In this document: positions 10,301 through 19,013 of the stretch, one piece after another | Layout of the letters: every line of letters begins with the position of its first letter | How positions within the stretch are numbered: the first letter of the stretch is position 1 | Source of the DNA: Algoriphagus ratkowskyi | GTDB taxonomy: Bacteria; Bacteroidota; Bacteroidia; Cytophagales; Cyclobacteriaceae | DNA length: 64,000 bases | Direction of reading: 5' to 3' | Assembly (NCBI RefSeq): GCF_002150505.1 | Contig: NZ_MSSV01000002.1 | Coordinates: 124,001 to 188,000 of the forward strand | Notes under the pieces: generated by a model | The model's input: the letters and a program-made list of their open reading frames with translations, nothing else | The model's database searches: none | What the model was told of the DNA's origin: nothing | Position numbers and translations under genes: made by a program

Positions 10301-10522
10301 AGCTTGAGCTACAATTTCTCAAAAGCTCAATACGCTAAACTGCCTGTGGAAAATGTAAGACTTGCACTAGTTGGTAGAAATTTGGGAATGCTTTTCCAAA
10401 ATGCTCCTAAAGGAATCAATCCAGCCGAGCTATCTACTGGTTCACAAGCAATAGGCTGGTATGAATCGGGTCAATTGCCAAGTGTACGTTCGTTTGGTTT
10501 CAATCTTAACGTTACATTCTAA
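7331..10522 (+). CDS. SusC/RagA-family TonB-dependent outer-membrane transporter (pair 1)
   Basis: 1063 residues. A signal peptide (ending LVSIPLYAQ, about residue 24) is followed by a carboxypeptidase-like regulatory domain (about 25-110: VKGKVSAQEDGAPLPGVS ... SDLDGNYSISV), then the plug domain (about 115-225, with MVIDGTPIS and ALYGIRGQYGVIMITTKKG) and a 22-strand-type beta-barrel ending in FGFNLNVTF with the terminal aromatic residue needed for outer-membrane insertion. Such proteins import ligands captured by the adjacent SusD lipoprotein, powered by TonB. The downstream susD-like gene starts 11 bases later, a clear operon. The cargo is not known. The presence of S9 peptidases and the lack of glycoside hydrolases favour peptides, as an inference. 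Confidence 0.96.
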   Translation: MKKNYAITLLFLLGFLVSIPLYAQQTVKGKVSAQEDGAPLPGVSIVVQGSSTGTVSDLDGNYSISVPGSESVLVYSFIGYTTQRKIVGNSAEINIILGEDISQLGEVVVTALGITRDERSIGYSTQEVKGENLTYTKEQNVLGSLSGKIAGVQVTGSSGASMGGTQKIKIRGVNSISGGGEPLMVIDGTPISNSNFSGSSGQDYGNLGQDINPEDIETINVLKGPAASALYGIRGQYGVIMITTKKGKKGSDVKVELSSAVFVDKVSNLMPYQNQYGGGSSQTWRTLPNGDKYVDMSVDESWGPKTDGTLARQVMSFYPQDPTFGQLTPFVSYPDNIRDYYETGTNVNNGVTITGGGANSNFRVSVNDTRIQGVEPNTSLKRNNVGVSLGVDLTKKLKVTTNVNYAANNGRRPGQGSEDGSRYLGQWFQRSMDMNRLKDYKYDDGTFLNWNLRRPSTSTGEITNFNPLYWANPYFLANENFSDDNRDRFFGDVGISYQILPELKVSAFVRSDMYTQNINSRASFGGTGNPGYSIGKYQNTEMNYEFLAQYNKVWNKFSLDANVGGNFYDRDYSYLSMATVGGLTSPGFYNINASIDRPSTTSYQQNKQIKSAYAMVSLGYNNTYFIDASIRNDNSSTLPVENNSYWYPSISTSLVFSEWIKSDVMTLGKLRLSYAQAGSDLNPYSTTSFFNVGSTYTGSSTVNTLSVPDNLNNPNIKPSFAHSYEAGVDFKFYEGKVGLSFTYYNQRNENQILNLDVSGTSGYGSATINAGEIVNKGLELAITATPYRNDNFSWDMSFNVSRNRNEVVELYPGIDVYQYGSTTYSSTTSYLNSYVGKPFGSLVGQAYKRDEATGKILLGGNNLPLYTDATHDFGTVLPDFNGGFQNVLNYKNFQLAAMIDFQAGGQFFSRSKMLAVRTGLDPLSAATNENGMNVRDPLAEGGGVRIEGISAETGEEVTAFVDAKAYYGVVARRIYEDWLYDASFIRLREVSLSYNFSKAQYAKLPVENVRLALVGRNLGMLFQNAPKGINPAELSTGSQAIGWYESGQLPSVRSFGFNLNVTF

Positions 10523-10533
10523 TTACAGAAATC

Positions 10534-11931
10534 ATGAAAAAATTAAATATAATGATCGTTGCAGCCCTTGTATTGGTAGGCTGTAACAATTTCGATGATA
10601 ATATCAACATCAATCCAAACGTACCAAGTCAGGCTTCTGGAACACAGCTGATTGCCAATGCTATGTTATCACTATCTGGGCTCAGTTCCTCTCCACAAGG
10701 AGAGTTCATGTCTCAATATTTGAGTGAAACTCAGTATGTAAATGCATCACTTTACCCACAATCATCAACAAGCTTCTATGGTTGGTACCAAGGACCCTTA
10801 ATGAATTTGGAGACTGTACTTACTGCTGATGATCTCAGTGGAGTGGAAGGTCCAGTGCCTAATCAGCTTGCGGTTGCAAAGATCCTGAAATCGTATTATA
10901 TCTGGCATCTAACTGATCGATGGGGAGACATTCCCTACACCCAGGCATTAATGGGAGCAGACAATTTCACTCCAGCTTATGATTCACAGGAATCCATTTA
11001 TACGGATTTGTTCAAGGTCCTTGATGAAGCTACGAGTCAAATAGTCTCAGGTAGTATTACCAATGACATAATTTTCAATGGTGATATGACGAAATGGTCA
11101 AAACTAGCTAACACCCTGAAAATGTTAATGGCACTTCGCCTTTCTGAAGTTAATCCCACATTAGGGAAAGAAAAGTTTGCTGCAGCTTTGCAAGCCGGCG
11201 TAATTACTTCCAATAGTGGAAATTTAGTGTTTAAACATTTGGCAGATGCCAACAATCAAAATTATTGGTATAATCAAATTGACCTTCAGGGAAGAGAATG
11301 GTGGGCAATTAGTGAAACTTTGATGGATAAAATGAAGCCTGTCTCTGATCCTAGACTCATGGTTTATGCTGCTCCAAATCGTACGGATGGAAAATATACA
11401 GGATTGGTTTTTGGAGAAACTGTCAATATTGACACCGAAAAGTATGCTCTTCTAGGTAAAGCTATTCATGCTCAAGATGCCCCTATTTATTTAGTAACTT
11501 ATGCTCAAGCTCTTTTTGCACAAGCAGAAGCTGCTAAGCGCGGCTGGATTTCCGGTGGTGATGCTTCAGCAGAAGACAATTACAAAAAGGCAATCGTAGC
11601 ATCTATGGATCAATGGGGAGCTGATAAGAGCACACTCAATAATTTCATGACTCAACCAGAAATCGCATATTCCCCAGCAATGGCTATGGAGCAAATCGCT
11701 ACTCAGCGATGGGTTCACCTTTTCATGCACGGCTATGAGGGTTGGGCAGAATATCGTAGAACGGGCTATCCAAATAATATGGTGTCACCTGGCGGATCCG
11801 ATGTACCAAATAGGCAAATCTATATAGAAACTGAGCAGTTTAACAATACAGACAACTACAACGAGGCTGTTCAAAGACAATTCGGAGGACCCGAAAGTCT
11901 ATACGGAAAAGTCTGGTGGGATGTCAATTAA
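10534..11931 (+). CDS. SusD/RagB-type nutrient-binding outer-membrane lipoprotein (pair 1)
   Basis: 465 residues. The signal peptide ends in a lipobox (LVLVGC, cysteine at residue 17), so the protein is anchored to the outer membrane. The opening NNFDDNININPNVPSQ and the ILKSYYIWHLTDRWGDIPYTQA block match the 'SusD-like 2' (PF12771) branch. That branch has its ligand-binding surface on TPR helices. The C-terminal RWVHLFMHGYEGWAEYRRTGYP is also typical. It sits on top of the SusC barrel as the lid and binds the cargo. The terminator at 11977 closes the two-gene unit. Confidence 0.93.
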   Translation: MKKLNIMIVAALVLVGCNNFDDNININPNVPSQASGTQLIANAMLSLSGLSSSPQGEFMSQYLSETQYVNASLYPQSSTSFYGWYQGPLMNLETVLTADDLSGVEGPVPNQLAVAKILKSYYIWHLTDRWGDIPYTQALMGADNFTPAYDSQESIYTDLFKVLDEATSQIVSGSITNDIIFNGDMTKWSKLANTLKMLMALRLSEVNPTLGKEKFAAALQAGVITSNSGNLVFKHLADANNQNYWYNQIDLQGREWWAISETLMDKMKPVSDPRLMVYAAPNRTDGKYTGLVFGETVNIDTEKYALLGKAIHAQDAPIYLVTYAQALFAQAEAAKRGWISGGDASAEDNYKKAIVASMDQWGADKSTLNNFMTQPEIAYSPAMAMEQIATQRWVHLFMHGYEGWAEYRRTGYPNNMVSPGGSDVPNRQIYIETEQFNNTDNYNEAVQRQFGGPESLYGKVWWDVN

Positions 11932-11976
11932 CCTGTAGTTAATAGAAAATCTTTTATAAATAATCCGCTTTAATTT

Positions 11977-12010
11977 AAATCCCTTGGTACTTTATCAAGG
12001 GATTTTTTTT
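11977..12010 (+). terminator. Terminator after SusC/SusD pair 1
   Basis: A 10-bp stem (AAATCCCTTG at 11977-11986 with its complement at 11996-12005) encloses a 9-base loop and runs into a T tract to 12010. Confidence 0.88.
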
Positions 12011-12341
12011 GATTAAAAATTCTGCATTCTGCTCTATTTGAACCCAGAAAAAAGCAGAATATTGCAAATTTATCTCCCTATTAGTTCGAATAAATCATAA
12101 ATGTATTGTGAAAAATTGATTGGTTAAATTTAATTATCACATCTATTCTCATTAAATTAAGCTATCAATAGATGATTTCAACTCATAATTAATTGAATAA
12201 AACGGAAGTTTTACTAATAAGAAATTTGATTTTTTACAGTTTTAGATCATTTCTGTAATTGATTCTTACCTAATTATGGATAGACCTTAAAGTACTATTG
12301 AGCAGTAAAAAACAGCATTATAAATTTAAACCAATATACAC
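12011..12341. other. AT-rich leader of SusC/SusD pair 2
   Basis: About 330 bases, very AT-rich, without a gene or clear hairpin. It should contain the promoter of the second pair. The last dozen bases before the start (ACACATGAAGAAAAACTACG around 12338) are the same as before the first susC-like gene. Confidence 0.45.
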
Positions 12342-15300
12342 ATGAAGAAAAACTACGTAATGACCTTGCTTTTTCTTTTAGGGATTCTGGTTAGCATACC
12401 CCTGTATGCCCAGCAAACTGTAAAAGGAAAAGTAATAGCCCAAGAAGACGGGAAACCGCTTCCTGGTGCTAGTATTTTGATCCAAGGTACCAATACTGGC
12501 ACTGTGACGGACATTGATGGATTTTATAGCATTAATGTTCCAAACGCAAAATCAGTATTGGTTTTCTCTTTTATTGGCTTTGATTCCAAAAGCCTGCCTG
12601 TAGGTTCTGCTACTATACTTGATGTAGTCTTGGCTACTTCAGCATCTGATCTTGATGAATTTATCGTAACAGCATTTGGTATTTCTCAGGAGAAAAAATC
12701 TTTAGGATATGCAGCTCAAAGCATAGACTCAGAGGCGATCACAGCCACTAAACAAGTGAATGTAGTCAATGCGCTACAGGGGCAGGTTGCTGGAGTCCAG
12801 GTAACTAATTCTGGTGGCGCACCAGGACAATCTGCTAGGATTATTATACGCGGGATCAATTCACTCGACCCTAATGCAGATAATCAACCATTATTTGTAG
12901 TAGACGGTGTTCCTGTGGACAACTCTACAGTCGAGTCTGCTGGGACTCCTAGAGGAATGACCAACAGAATTGCCGATATCAATCCGAATGACATAGAGAC
13001 TATGTCCGTATTGAAAGGTGCTGCGGCTACAGCCTTATATGGTGTACGTGCAGCAAATGGTGCGGTAATTATTACAACCAAAAAAGGTAAGTCAGGACAA
13101 GTCCAAGTAAACTTCTCTAGTTCATTTGGCATGGATGAGCTCGTAAAGAAGCCAGCACTGCAAGATGAATATGGTCAAGGATTTAGTGGAGTTAGAGATG
13201 ACAGCAGCTTTTGGCCTTCTTGGGGAGCTAGTTTTGCTGAAGAAAATGACCCTAATTATGTTTTTCAGGATAATTGGACTAATGCCTTCAATACCGGGAA
13301 AACTTTTGACAATAACTTAAGTGTATCAGGCGGAAATGATAAGGCTACCTTTTACGGGTCTTTTGGCCGATTAGATCAAGAAGGAATTATACCTTTCTCC
13401 AATTGGGAAAGAACTACTGCAAAACTTTCTGGTACAGTCACCGCAAGTGAGAAATTTAACTTCTCAGGATCGATCAATTACAGTAATTCCGGAGGAAATA
13501 GAGTCCCTCACGACAGATTTCTTGAACGGATGATGTATTGGTCAGAATCAACAGATGTCACTGATTACATTAATGAAGATGGCACCATGAAAACTTATGG
13601 TAACACCAACCCAATCTACGATGCTAGATTTGCCACCTATGAGGATGATGTAAATAGAGTAATCGGTAATATCAATTTCAATTATAGTCCAACGGATTGG
13701 TTGATGTTCTCCTATAGATTGGGAACTGACTTCTACAGTGATAGCCGAACAGAAATCACTCCGGGTCCGATGGGGATTGTTGGTGAACAAGCATTGGATG
13801 ATATAGGGTTTTTAGAAGAAACAAGAATCAACAGCAAAGACCTGAACTCCAACTTCTACATCACTTTGAAAAAACAATGGAACGAAAGTTGGAACACACA
13901 ATTAAGGGTAGGTAATGATATTTTTCAAAGAAAATACGACAGAATTACTGCTACTGGGAAAGAGTTTGTAATTCCAGGATTTTATAACCTAAGTAATACA
14001 ACTCAGATTTTCGCTAGTCAGGGAAAAAGTGTCCGCAGATTGGTAGGTTTTTATGGTGACTTGATGGTTGATTACAAAAACTTTCTGTTCTTAAACGTAA
14101 CAGGAAGAAATGACATCTCTTCTACCCTACCTAAGGAAAATAATTCCTTCTTTTATCCATCTGTAAGCTTAGGTTATGTGTTCAGTGAAAATTTTGACAT
14201 GCCATCTTGGTTTACCTTCGGAAAGCTTAGAGCATCATGGGCGCAGGTAGGTAAGGATACCAATCCTCACATCTTAGGAGCAACTTTTGTTTCTCCATCT
14301 GTTTTCCCATTGAACGGTCAAGTAGGATTCTCTAAAAACTCTACTTTCGGAGATCCTGCCTTGAAACCAGAGAGAACAACCTCCGTTGAGTTTGGAACTC
14401 AACTGGCATTCTTTAACAATAAGTTGAATTTGGATGTGACTTACTATAAGTCCAACTCAAAAGATCAAATCATTCCAGTTCCTATTTCCGATGCAACAGG
14501 TTTTTCATCCTACATCACAAATGCAGGAGAGATCGAGAATAAAGGATTTGAATTCGTCATTGGTGGAACTCCTCTTGAGCGAGGCGATTTCCGTTGGGAT
14601 GTAACTGCTAACCTTACTACTAACAATAATGAGGTGAAAAGTATCCGTGAAGGTATAGATCAGATTGTAATTGGTTCGCAGTATGGTTATGCATCAGCGA
14701 CAGTAACTATGATTCTTAAAGAAGGTCAATCTTATGGTAATATATATGGCGCATCTTATGTGAGAGCTGGAGCTGATCCAGAATCTGAATTTCTAGACAG
14801 AAGCCTTCCGCAGGTAATTGCAAGTAATGGGTTCCCTTTAAGAAATGGCAATCAGCTTATACTAGGAAATGCAGTCCCTAAATTATTTGGAGGCTTGAAA
14901 AACCAATTCAATTACAAGGGATTTGAATTCTCCTTCTTGGTTGATTTCAGAACTGGGTTAGAGCAGTATAATCAATTTGGCAACTTCCTTTCCGCGTTTG
15001 GAAAGCAAGAAGATGCCGAAAGAAGAAATGAAACTGTAGTATTTCCAGGAGTTTTAGCTGATGGATCACAAAACACAAAACCTGTATGGCTTGGTCAAGG
15101 TAAAGGCCCTGATGGAGTGGATTATGGTGCTGGATATTGGAGAAATAATTACAGAGGATCTTCAGAGAATTTTGTAAATGATGCCAGCTATATCAAGCTT
15201 AGAAATATCACACTGGCTTATAATTTACAACCAGAGGTACTTAATAAAACACCATTTAGAACTGCAAGAATTGCTTTGGCAGCAAACAATATTATCCTTT

Positions 15301-15428
15301 CCACACCTTGGGATGGATTTGACCCTGAGTCCTTCTCAGCAGGCGCAGGTGGTAATGCTGTAGGATTCACCGGACTAGGATTTCCGGGTGTACAGAGCTA
15401 TTTCGTTACTTTAAACCTGGGATTCTAA
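12342..15428 (+). CDS. SusC/RagA-family TonB-dependent outer-membrane transporter (pair 2)
   Basis: 1028 residues with the same domain order as pair 1: signal peptide to about residue 24, regulatory beta-sandwich to about 110, plug (LFVVDGVPVDN, ALYGVRAANGAVIITTKKG) and barrel ending VTLNLGF. The first 40 residues are nearly identical to those of the pair 1 transporter, while the barrels are clearly different. This suggests a shared or copied 5' end with different cargo. The susD-like partner begins 18 bases after the stop. The cargo is unknown. Confidence 0.96.
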   Translation: MKKNYVMTLLFLLGILVSIPLYAQQTVKGKVIAQEDGKPLPGASILIQGTNTGTVTDIDGFYSINVPNAKSVLVFSFIGFDSKSLPVGSATILDVVLATSASDLDEFIVTAFGISQEKKSLGYAAQSIDSEAITATKQVNVVNALQGQVAGVQVTNSGGAPGQSARIIIRGINSLDPNADNQPLFVVDGVPVDNSTVESAGTPRGMTNRIADINPNDIETMSVLKGAAATALYGVRAANGAVIITTKKGKSGQVQVNFSSSFGMDELVKKPALQDEYGQGFSGVRDDSSFWPSWGASFAEENDPNYVFQDNWTNAFNTGKTFDNNLSVSGGNDKATFYGSFGRLDQEGIIPFSNWERTTAKLSGTVTASEKFNFSGSINYSNSGGNRVPHDRFLERMMYWSESTDVTDYINEDGTMKTYGNTNPIYDARFATYEDDVNRVIGNINFNYSPTDWLMFSYRLGTDFYSDSRTEITPGPMGIVGEQALDDIGFLEETRINSKDLNSNFYITLKKQWNESWNTQLRVGNDIFQRKYDRITATGKEFVIPGFYNLSNTTQIFASQGKSVRRLVGFYGDLMVDYKNFLFLNVTGRNDISSTLPKENNSFFYPSVSLGYVFSENFDMPSWFTFGKLRASWAQVGKDTNPHILGATFVSPSVFPLNGQVGFSKNSTFGDPALKPERTTSVEFGTQLAFFNNKLNLDVTYYKSNSKDQIIPVPISDATGFSSYITNAGEIENKGFEFVIGGTPLERGDFRWDVTANLTTNNNEVKSIREGIDQIVIGSQYGYASATVTMILKEGQSYGNIYGASYVRAGADPESEFLDRSLPQVIASNGFPLRNGNQLILGNAVPKLFGGLKNQFNYKGFEFSFLVDFRTGLEQYNQFGNFLSAFGKQEDAERRNETVVFPGVLADGSQNTKPVWLGQGKGPDGVDYGAGYWRNNYRGSSENFVNDASYIKLRNITLAYNLQPEVLNKTPFRTARIALAANNIILSTPWDGFDPESFSAGAGGNAVGFTGLGFPGVQSYFVTLNLGF

Positions 15429-15446
15429 CCTCTAAAAGACTAGAAA

Positions 15447-16859
15447 ATGAAATTAAAAAATAAAATAAAAACACTTTTGGGCGTATCTCTGGTTCTTTCG
15501 GCTTCTGCCTGTGAATCATATCTTGATGTGAACGATAACCCAAATAATCCTCAGGACGCACCAATCTCAGGGCTTATGACAAACATTACCTATGAGACAA
15601 GCTGGAATGTGTATCGGGAAGGAAGCGCTGTGAGTAATTATGTCCAGTATTTGGCTTCGCCAAATCCTGGAAGCAGCTCTGATACCATGGAGCCTTTAAA
15701 TTTCAGCTCACTTTGGTTCAGTCTTTACAATGTGATGACTGATCTATATACTATGAATGAAAAAGCTGAAGCTGAAGGAGCGCGGCATTACCTAGGCGCA
15801 GGCCAAGTCTTGATGGCTCTCAATCTTGGAATGACCGTAGATTTATTCGGTGATGTACCGTTTTCTGAAAGCTTCAATTTCACCACTGTAACCCCTGCTT
15901 ATGACGATGACAAAGCACTTTATGGTAACATAATGAGTCTTCTTGACCAAGGGATTTCTAATCTTCAGGCCACCACTACTTCATCAATGGGTAATGACGA
16001 TTTCATATACGGTGGAGATCTCGATTTATGGTTGAAATTTGCGCACACCCTGAAGGCACGTTACATGATCCACCAGAAAGGTGACCCAGGATATAGTGCT
16101 GCAGAGGTGCTGGCAGCAGTGGATAAAGGCTTTAAGACAAATGATCAAAATGCTCAAGTCGTTTTCTTTGAGCAACGTTTTAATCCTTGGGCTTCAGACG
16201 CGATCGCCAATGCAAACCTTAACCTAACCGGATGGATCTCAGAGCAATTTATCCAAGCATTGGACGGAACTTCCTACCCTACGGTGGATCCAAGACTTAA
16301 ATTGATGGTAGGAACTACTAAAGAAGGTAAATTTGTCGGAACAGTGAATGGTGCAGGTCGAGGAAATGCACCTGAGCAAGGAGCTAGATCTACGCTCGTG
16401 GAAGGTCAATATTACACTAGCAGACAGGCTCCATTGTTGATCGCTACCTTTGCTGAATTGAAGTTCATCGAGGCAGAGGCCGCATTCGCCACTGACAAAA
16501 CCAGAGCTTATGCAGCGTATTTGGCTGGAATCGAAGCACACATGAATATGCTAAGTGTAAACTCTACTGAAAAATCTGCTTATTTAACACATCCTAGCGT
16601 AAGTATGGGCGCAGCTGCATTAACAATCGATGCTATTTTTAAAGAGAAATACGTAGCGATGTTCTTGCACCCAGAAACATGGAACGATGCTAGAAGGTAT
16701 GACTATGGATATAAGAACATGACTTTGCCTGAAAATCTCAACCCTGATCTTGGTGGTAAGTACCTCAGAAGACTTGCATATCCAGATAGTGAAGTGAGTA
16801 GAAATGGTGCAAATGTACCAGTTGTATCTTTGCTTGACCGAGTTTGGTGGAATCAATAG
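15447..16859 (+). CDS. SusD/RagB-type nutrient-binding outer-membrane lipoprotein (pair 2)
   Basis: 470 residues. The leader ends in a lipobox (LSASAC, Cys22). ESYLDVNDNPNNPQDAP near the N-terminus, MTVDLFGDVPFSESF in the middle and MFLHPETWNDARRYDYG near the C-terminus fit the PF12771 branch, the same branch as pair 1. It forms the ligand-binding lid of the transporter encoded just upstream. A terminator follows 16 bases after the stop. Confidence 0.93.
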   Translation: MKLKNKIKTLLGVSLVLSASACESYLDVNDNPNNPQDAPISGLMTNITYETSWNVYREGSAVSNYVQYLASPNPGSSSDTMEPLNFSSLWFSLYNVMTDLYTMNEKAEAEGARHYLGAGQVLMALNLGMTVDLFGDVPFSESFNFTTVTPAYDDDKALYGNIMSLLDQGISNLQATTTSSMGNDDFIYGGDLDLWLKFAHTLKARYMIHQKGDPGYSAAEVLAAVDKGFKTNDQNAQVVFFEQRFNPWASDAIANANLNLTGWISEQFIQALDGTSYPTVDPRLKLMVGTTKEGKFVGTVNGAGRGNAPEQGARSTLVEGQYYTSRQAPLLIATFAELKFIEAEAAFATDKTRAYAAYLAGIEAHMNMLSVNSTEKSAYLTHPSVSMGAAALTIDAIFKEKYVAMFLHPETWNDARRYDYGYKNMTLPENLNPDLGGKYLRRLAYPDSEVSRNGANVPVVSLLDRVWWNQ

Positions 16860-16875
16860 TTTTAACTTCTTTTTT

Positions 16876-16907
16876 AAGTCTCCTGCCAATTGGCGGGGGA
16901 CTTTTTT
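16876..16907 (+). terminator. Terminator after SusC/SusD pair 2
   Basis: AAGTCTCCTGCC pairs with GGCGGGGGACTT across an AATT loop, with one imperfect pair, and runs into TTTTTT. It lies 16 bases after the stop codon at 16857-16859. Confidence 0.88.
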
Positions 16908-16936
16908 GTTTAAATTGAATTGTAAAAAATTTCGAA

Positions 16937-18241
16937 ATGAAAAAACTCCTTATTGCCTGTCTGATACTATTTAGCTCATGCACCGTACAGAAAATAAATA
17001 ATTCACTCACCAAATCTGACATCTTTGACAAAGGTCATTTGGGATTTATGCTCTTGGATCCTGATAAGGATAAAGTGCTAGTGGACATCAATTCAGATAA
17101 GTATTTTATCCCAGCTTCTAACACCAAACTTTTTACTTTCTACACTTCCTACACCATTCTAGGTGATAGCCTGATCAATGGACTGAATTATCTGGAGCGG
17201 GGAGATTCATTAATATTCTGGGGTACCGGTGATCCAAGTTTACTTCACCCCGATCTGAAAAATACTGTAGCGCTAGATTTTCTAAAAAATCAAACCAAGC
17301 AGCTCTATCTGCTCGATAACTTTGATCAAGTGGATGCATTCGGTCCGGGATGGGCGTGGGATTGGTACAATTACTATTATGCCACCGAGCGATCTGCTTT
17401 TCCAATCTATGGTAACGTAGTGCGATTTGACAAGAAGGATGAGAATTCAAAATTTGAGATCATCCCAAGTCAATTCAAGAATTTACTAAAAGCAGAAACC
17501 CCAGAAAACTGGAAAAGTTATAATTTCCAGCGAGATCAAAATGCTAATCTTTTCACCTATCAACTTCCAGAAAAATGGGAAGGTACTTTTGAGACTGATA
17601 TCCCTTTTATGACCTCACCCGAATTAGCTGCTTATTCCCTTACAGAAGTACTTGGTAAAAAAGTGACGTTGATCAAGAATGAAACCTATCTCAGCGCCAA
17701 TTCAAAAAAACTTCAAACAGCCGCCGCCGACAGCATTTATTCGCAGATGATGAAAATCTCTGACAATTTCCTAGCAGAACAACTTTTGCTCTTGGTTTCA
17801 GACCAACTAGACAACAAGCTAAGTACAGCTGACGCCATTGCTTATGCCAAGGAAAATCTTTTGGCAGACCTACCTGACGAACCTATTTGGGTAGATGGTT
17901 CTGGGCTTTCTTCCAAAAATATGTTCACTCCCCGAAGCATCATTGCATTGCTTGGCAAGATCCGATCGGAAGTTCCTTTGGAGAAAATCAAAGCGTATTT
18001 CCCAGCGGGTGGTGAATCAGGAACGATTCGTAATTGGTATCCTTCAGACCCAGGTCAACCTCCCTACATCTATGCCAAAACAGGCACACTATCTATGAGC
18101 AATGCCTTGAGTGGCTACTTACTGACTAAAAGTGGGAAAATTCTGCATTTCTCCTGCCTTATGAATAATTATCCTATCTCGGGAAATGAGCTAAAAACTG
18201 AGCTCACGAAGGTGCTTTATTACATTCACGATAAGTATTAA
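16937..18241 (+). CDS. dacB: D-alanyl-D-alanine carboxypeptidase, PBP4 type (peptidase S13)
   Basis: 434 residues. All three penicillin-binding motifs are present in order: S61-N-T-K64 (SxxK), S275-D-N (SxN) and K381-T-G-T (KTG). These act in periplasmic trimming of peptidoglycan side chains or cross-links. The leader ends in LFSSC (Cys15), so it is likely a lipoprotein. The gap between SxxK and SDN (about 210 residues) fits the S13 family with its inserted domains. The start at 16937 lies just behind the upstream terminator. Next to peptidase and uptake genes it may simply be a housekeeping gene. The symbol follows the family and orthology is not proven. Confidence 0.88.
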   Translation: MKKLLIACLILFSSCTVQKINNSLTKSDIFDKGHLGFMLLDPDKDKVLVDINSDKYFIPASNTKLFTFYTSYTILGDSLINGLNYLERGDSLIFWGTGDPSLLHPDLKNTVALDFLKNQTKQLYLLDNFDQVDAFGPGWAWDWYNYYYATERSAFPIYGNVVRFDKKDENSKFEIIPSQFKNLLKAETPENWKSYNFQRDQNANLFTYQLPEKWEGTFETDIPFMTSPELAAYSLTEVLGKKVTLIKNETYLSANSKKLQTAAADSIYSQMMKISDNFLAEQLLLLVSDQLDNKLSTADAIAYAKENLLADLPDEPIWVDGSGLSSKNMFTPRSIIALLGKIRSEVPLEKIKAYFPAGGESGTIRNWYPSDPGQPPYIYAKTGTLSMSNALSGYLLTKSGKILHFSCLMNNYPISGNELKTELTKVLYYIHDKY

Positions 18242-18272
18242 GACCCACTGATGAACTAAAAGAAGAACTGCC

Positions 18273-18994
18273 ATGACCTCAAAGCCAGAAGTGAACAAAT
18301 ACGAATCGCTCAAAAGCCGGATTGGAGAACTTCTTCTTCTCGGTCGGGAAAATGCAGGACGAGCAGTGAATACTATTCTGGTACAGACCTACTGGCATAT
18401 TGGAAAACATATTGTTGAATTTGAGCAGGGCGGCAACGAAAAATTGGAATATGGAAGTTCTGTTTTGGATCGTCTTTCTAGGGATTTGACATTACAGTAT
18501 GGAAAGGGATTTGGTAGATCCAACTTGTTTTACATGCGTAAACTTTATCAAGCAATTGGAAATAGTGGGACACTGTCCCACAAATTGAGCTGGGGACATT
18601 ATTATGAAATCCTGAAAGCTGATAATAACCTAGAAATCGGATTCTACTCCAAAGAGTGTGAAAAGGAAAAATGGAGTGTACGAGAATTGAAGAGACAAAT
18701 GAAGAGCATGCTTTTTCACAGATTGGCACTGAGCAAGGACAAAAAAGCTGTCTTAAAACTAGCAGAGAAGGGTAGCGAAATTCAGAATCCAACCGACATA
18801 CTCAAAGATCCTTACGTATTTGAATTTCTAGGTATTCCAGATCCACTGACCTATTCAGAAAGTGAATTGGAAAACAGATTGGTTGCTAACCTGCAAAGCT
18901 TCCTTCTAGAACTAGGAAAAGGCTTTGCCTTCCTGACAAAGAAGCACTTGCCTATGAACTGGAAAAATTTCTAGAACAAGAGTCAAAATCCTAA
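18273..18994 (+). pseudogene. YhcG/DUF1016-type nuclease gene with its catalytic domain deleted
   Basis: The first 215 or so codons are intact and typical of the DUF1016 N-terminal domain: TYWHIGKHIVEFEQGG, YGKGFGRSNLFYMRKLY, LSWGHYYEIL, then DPYVFEFLGIP and LLELGKGFAF. At this point the PDDEXK nuclease domain should follow (about 100 more residues, with a D and ExK), but the frame stops at 18974. Read one frame over, the DNA right after GKGFAF encodes LPDKEALAYELEKFLEQESK and a stop at 18992-18994, which is the usual C-terminal tail of this family. So an internal deletion has joined the two ends out of frame. If translated, the product keeps only the N-terminal domain. Confidence 0.8.
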
Positions 18995-19013
18995 ACACTA
19001 TATTTTTAAAACC

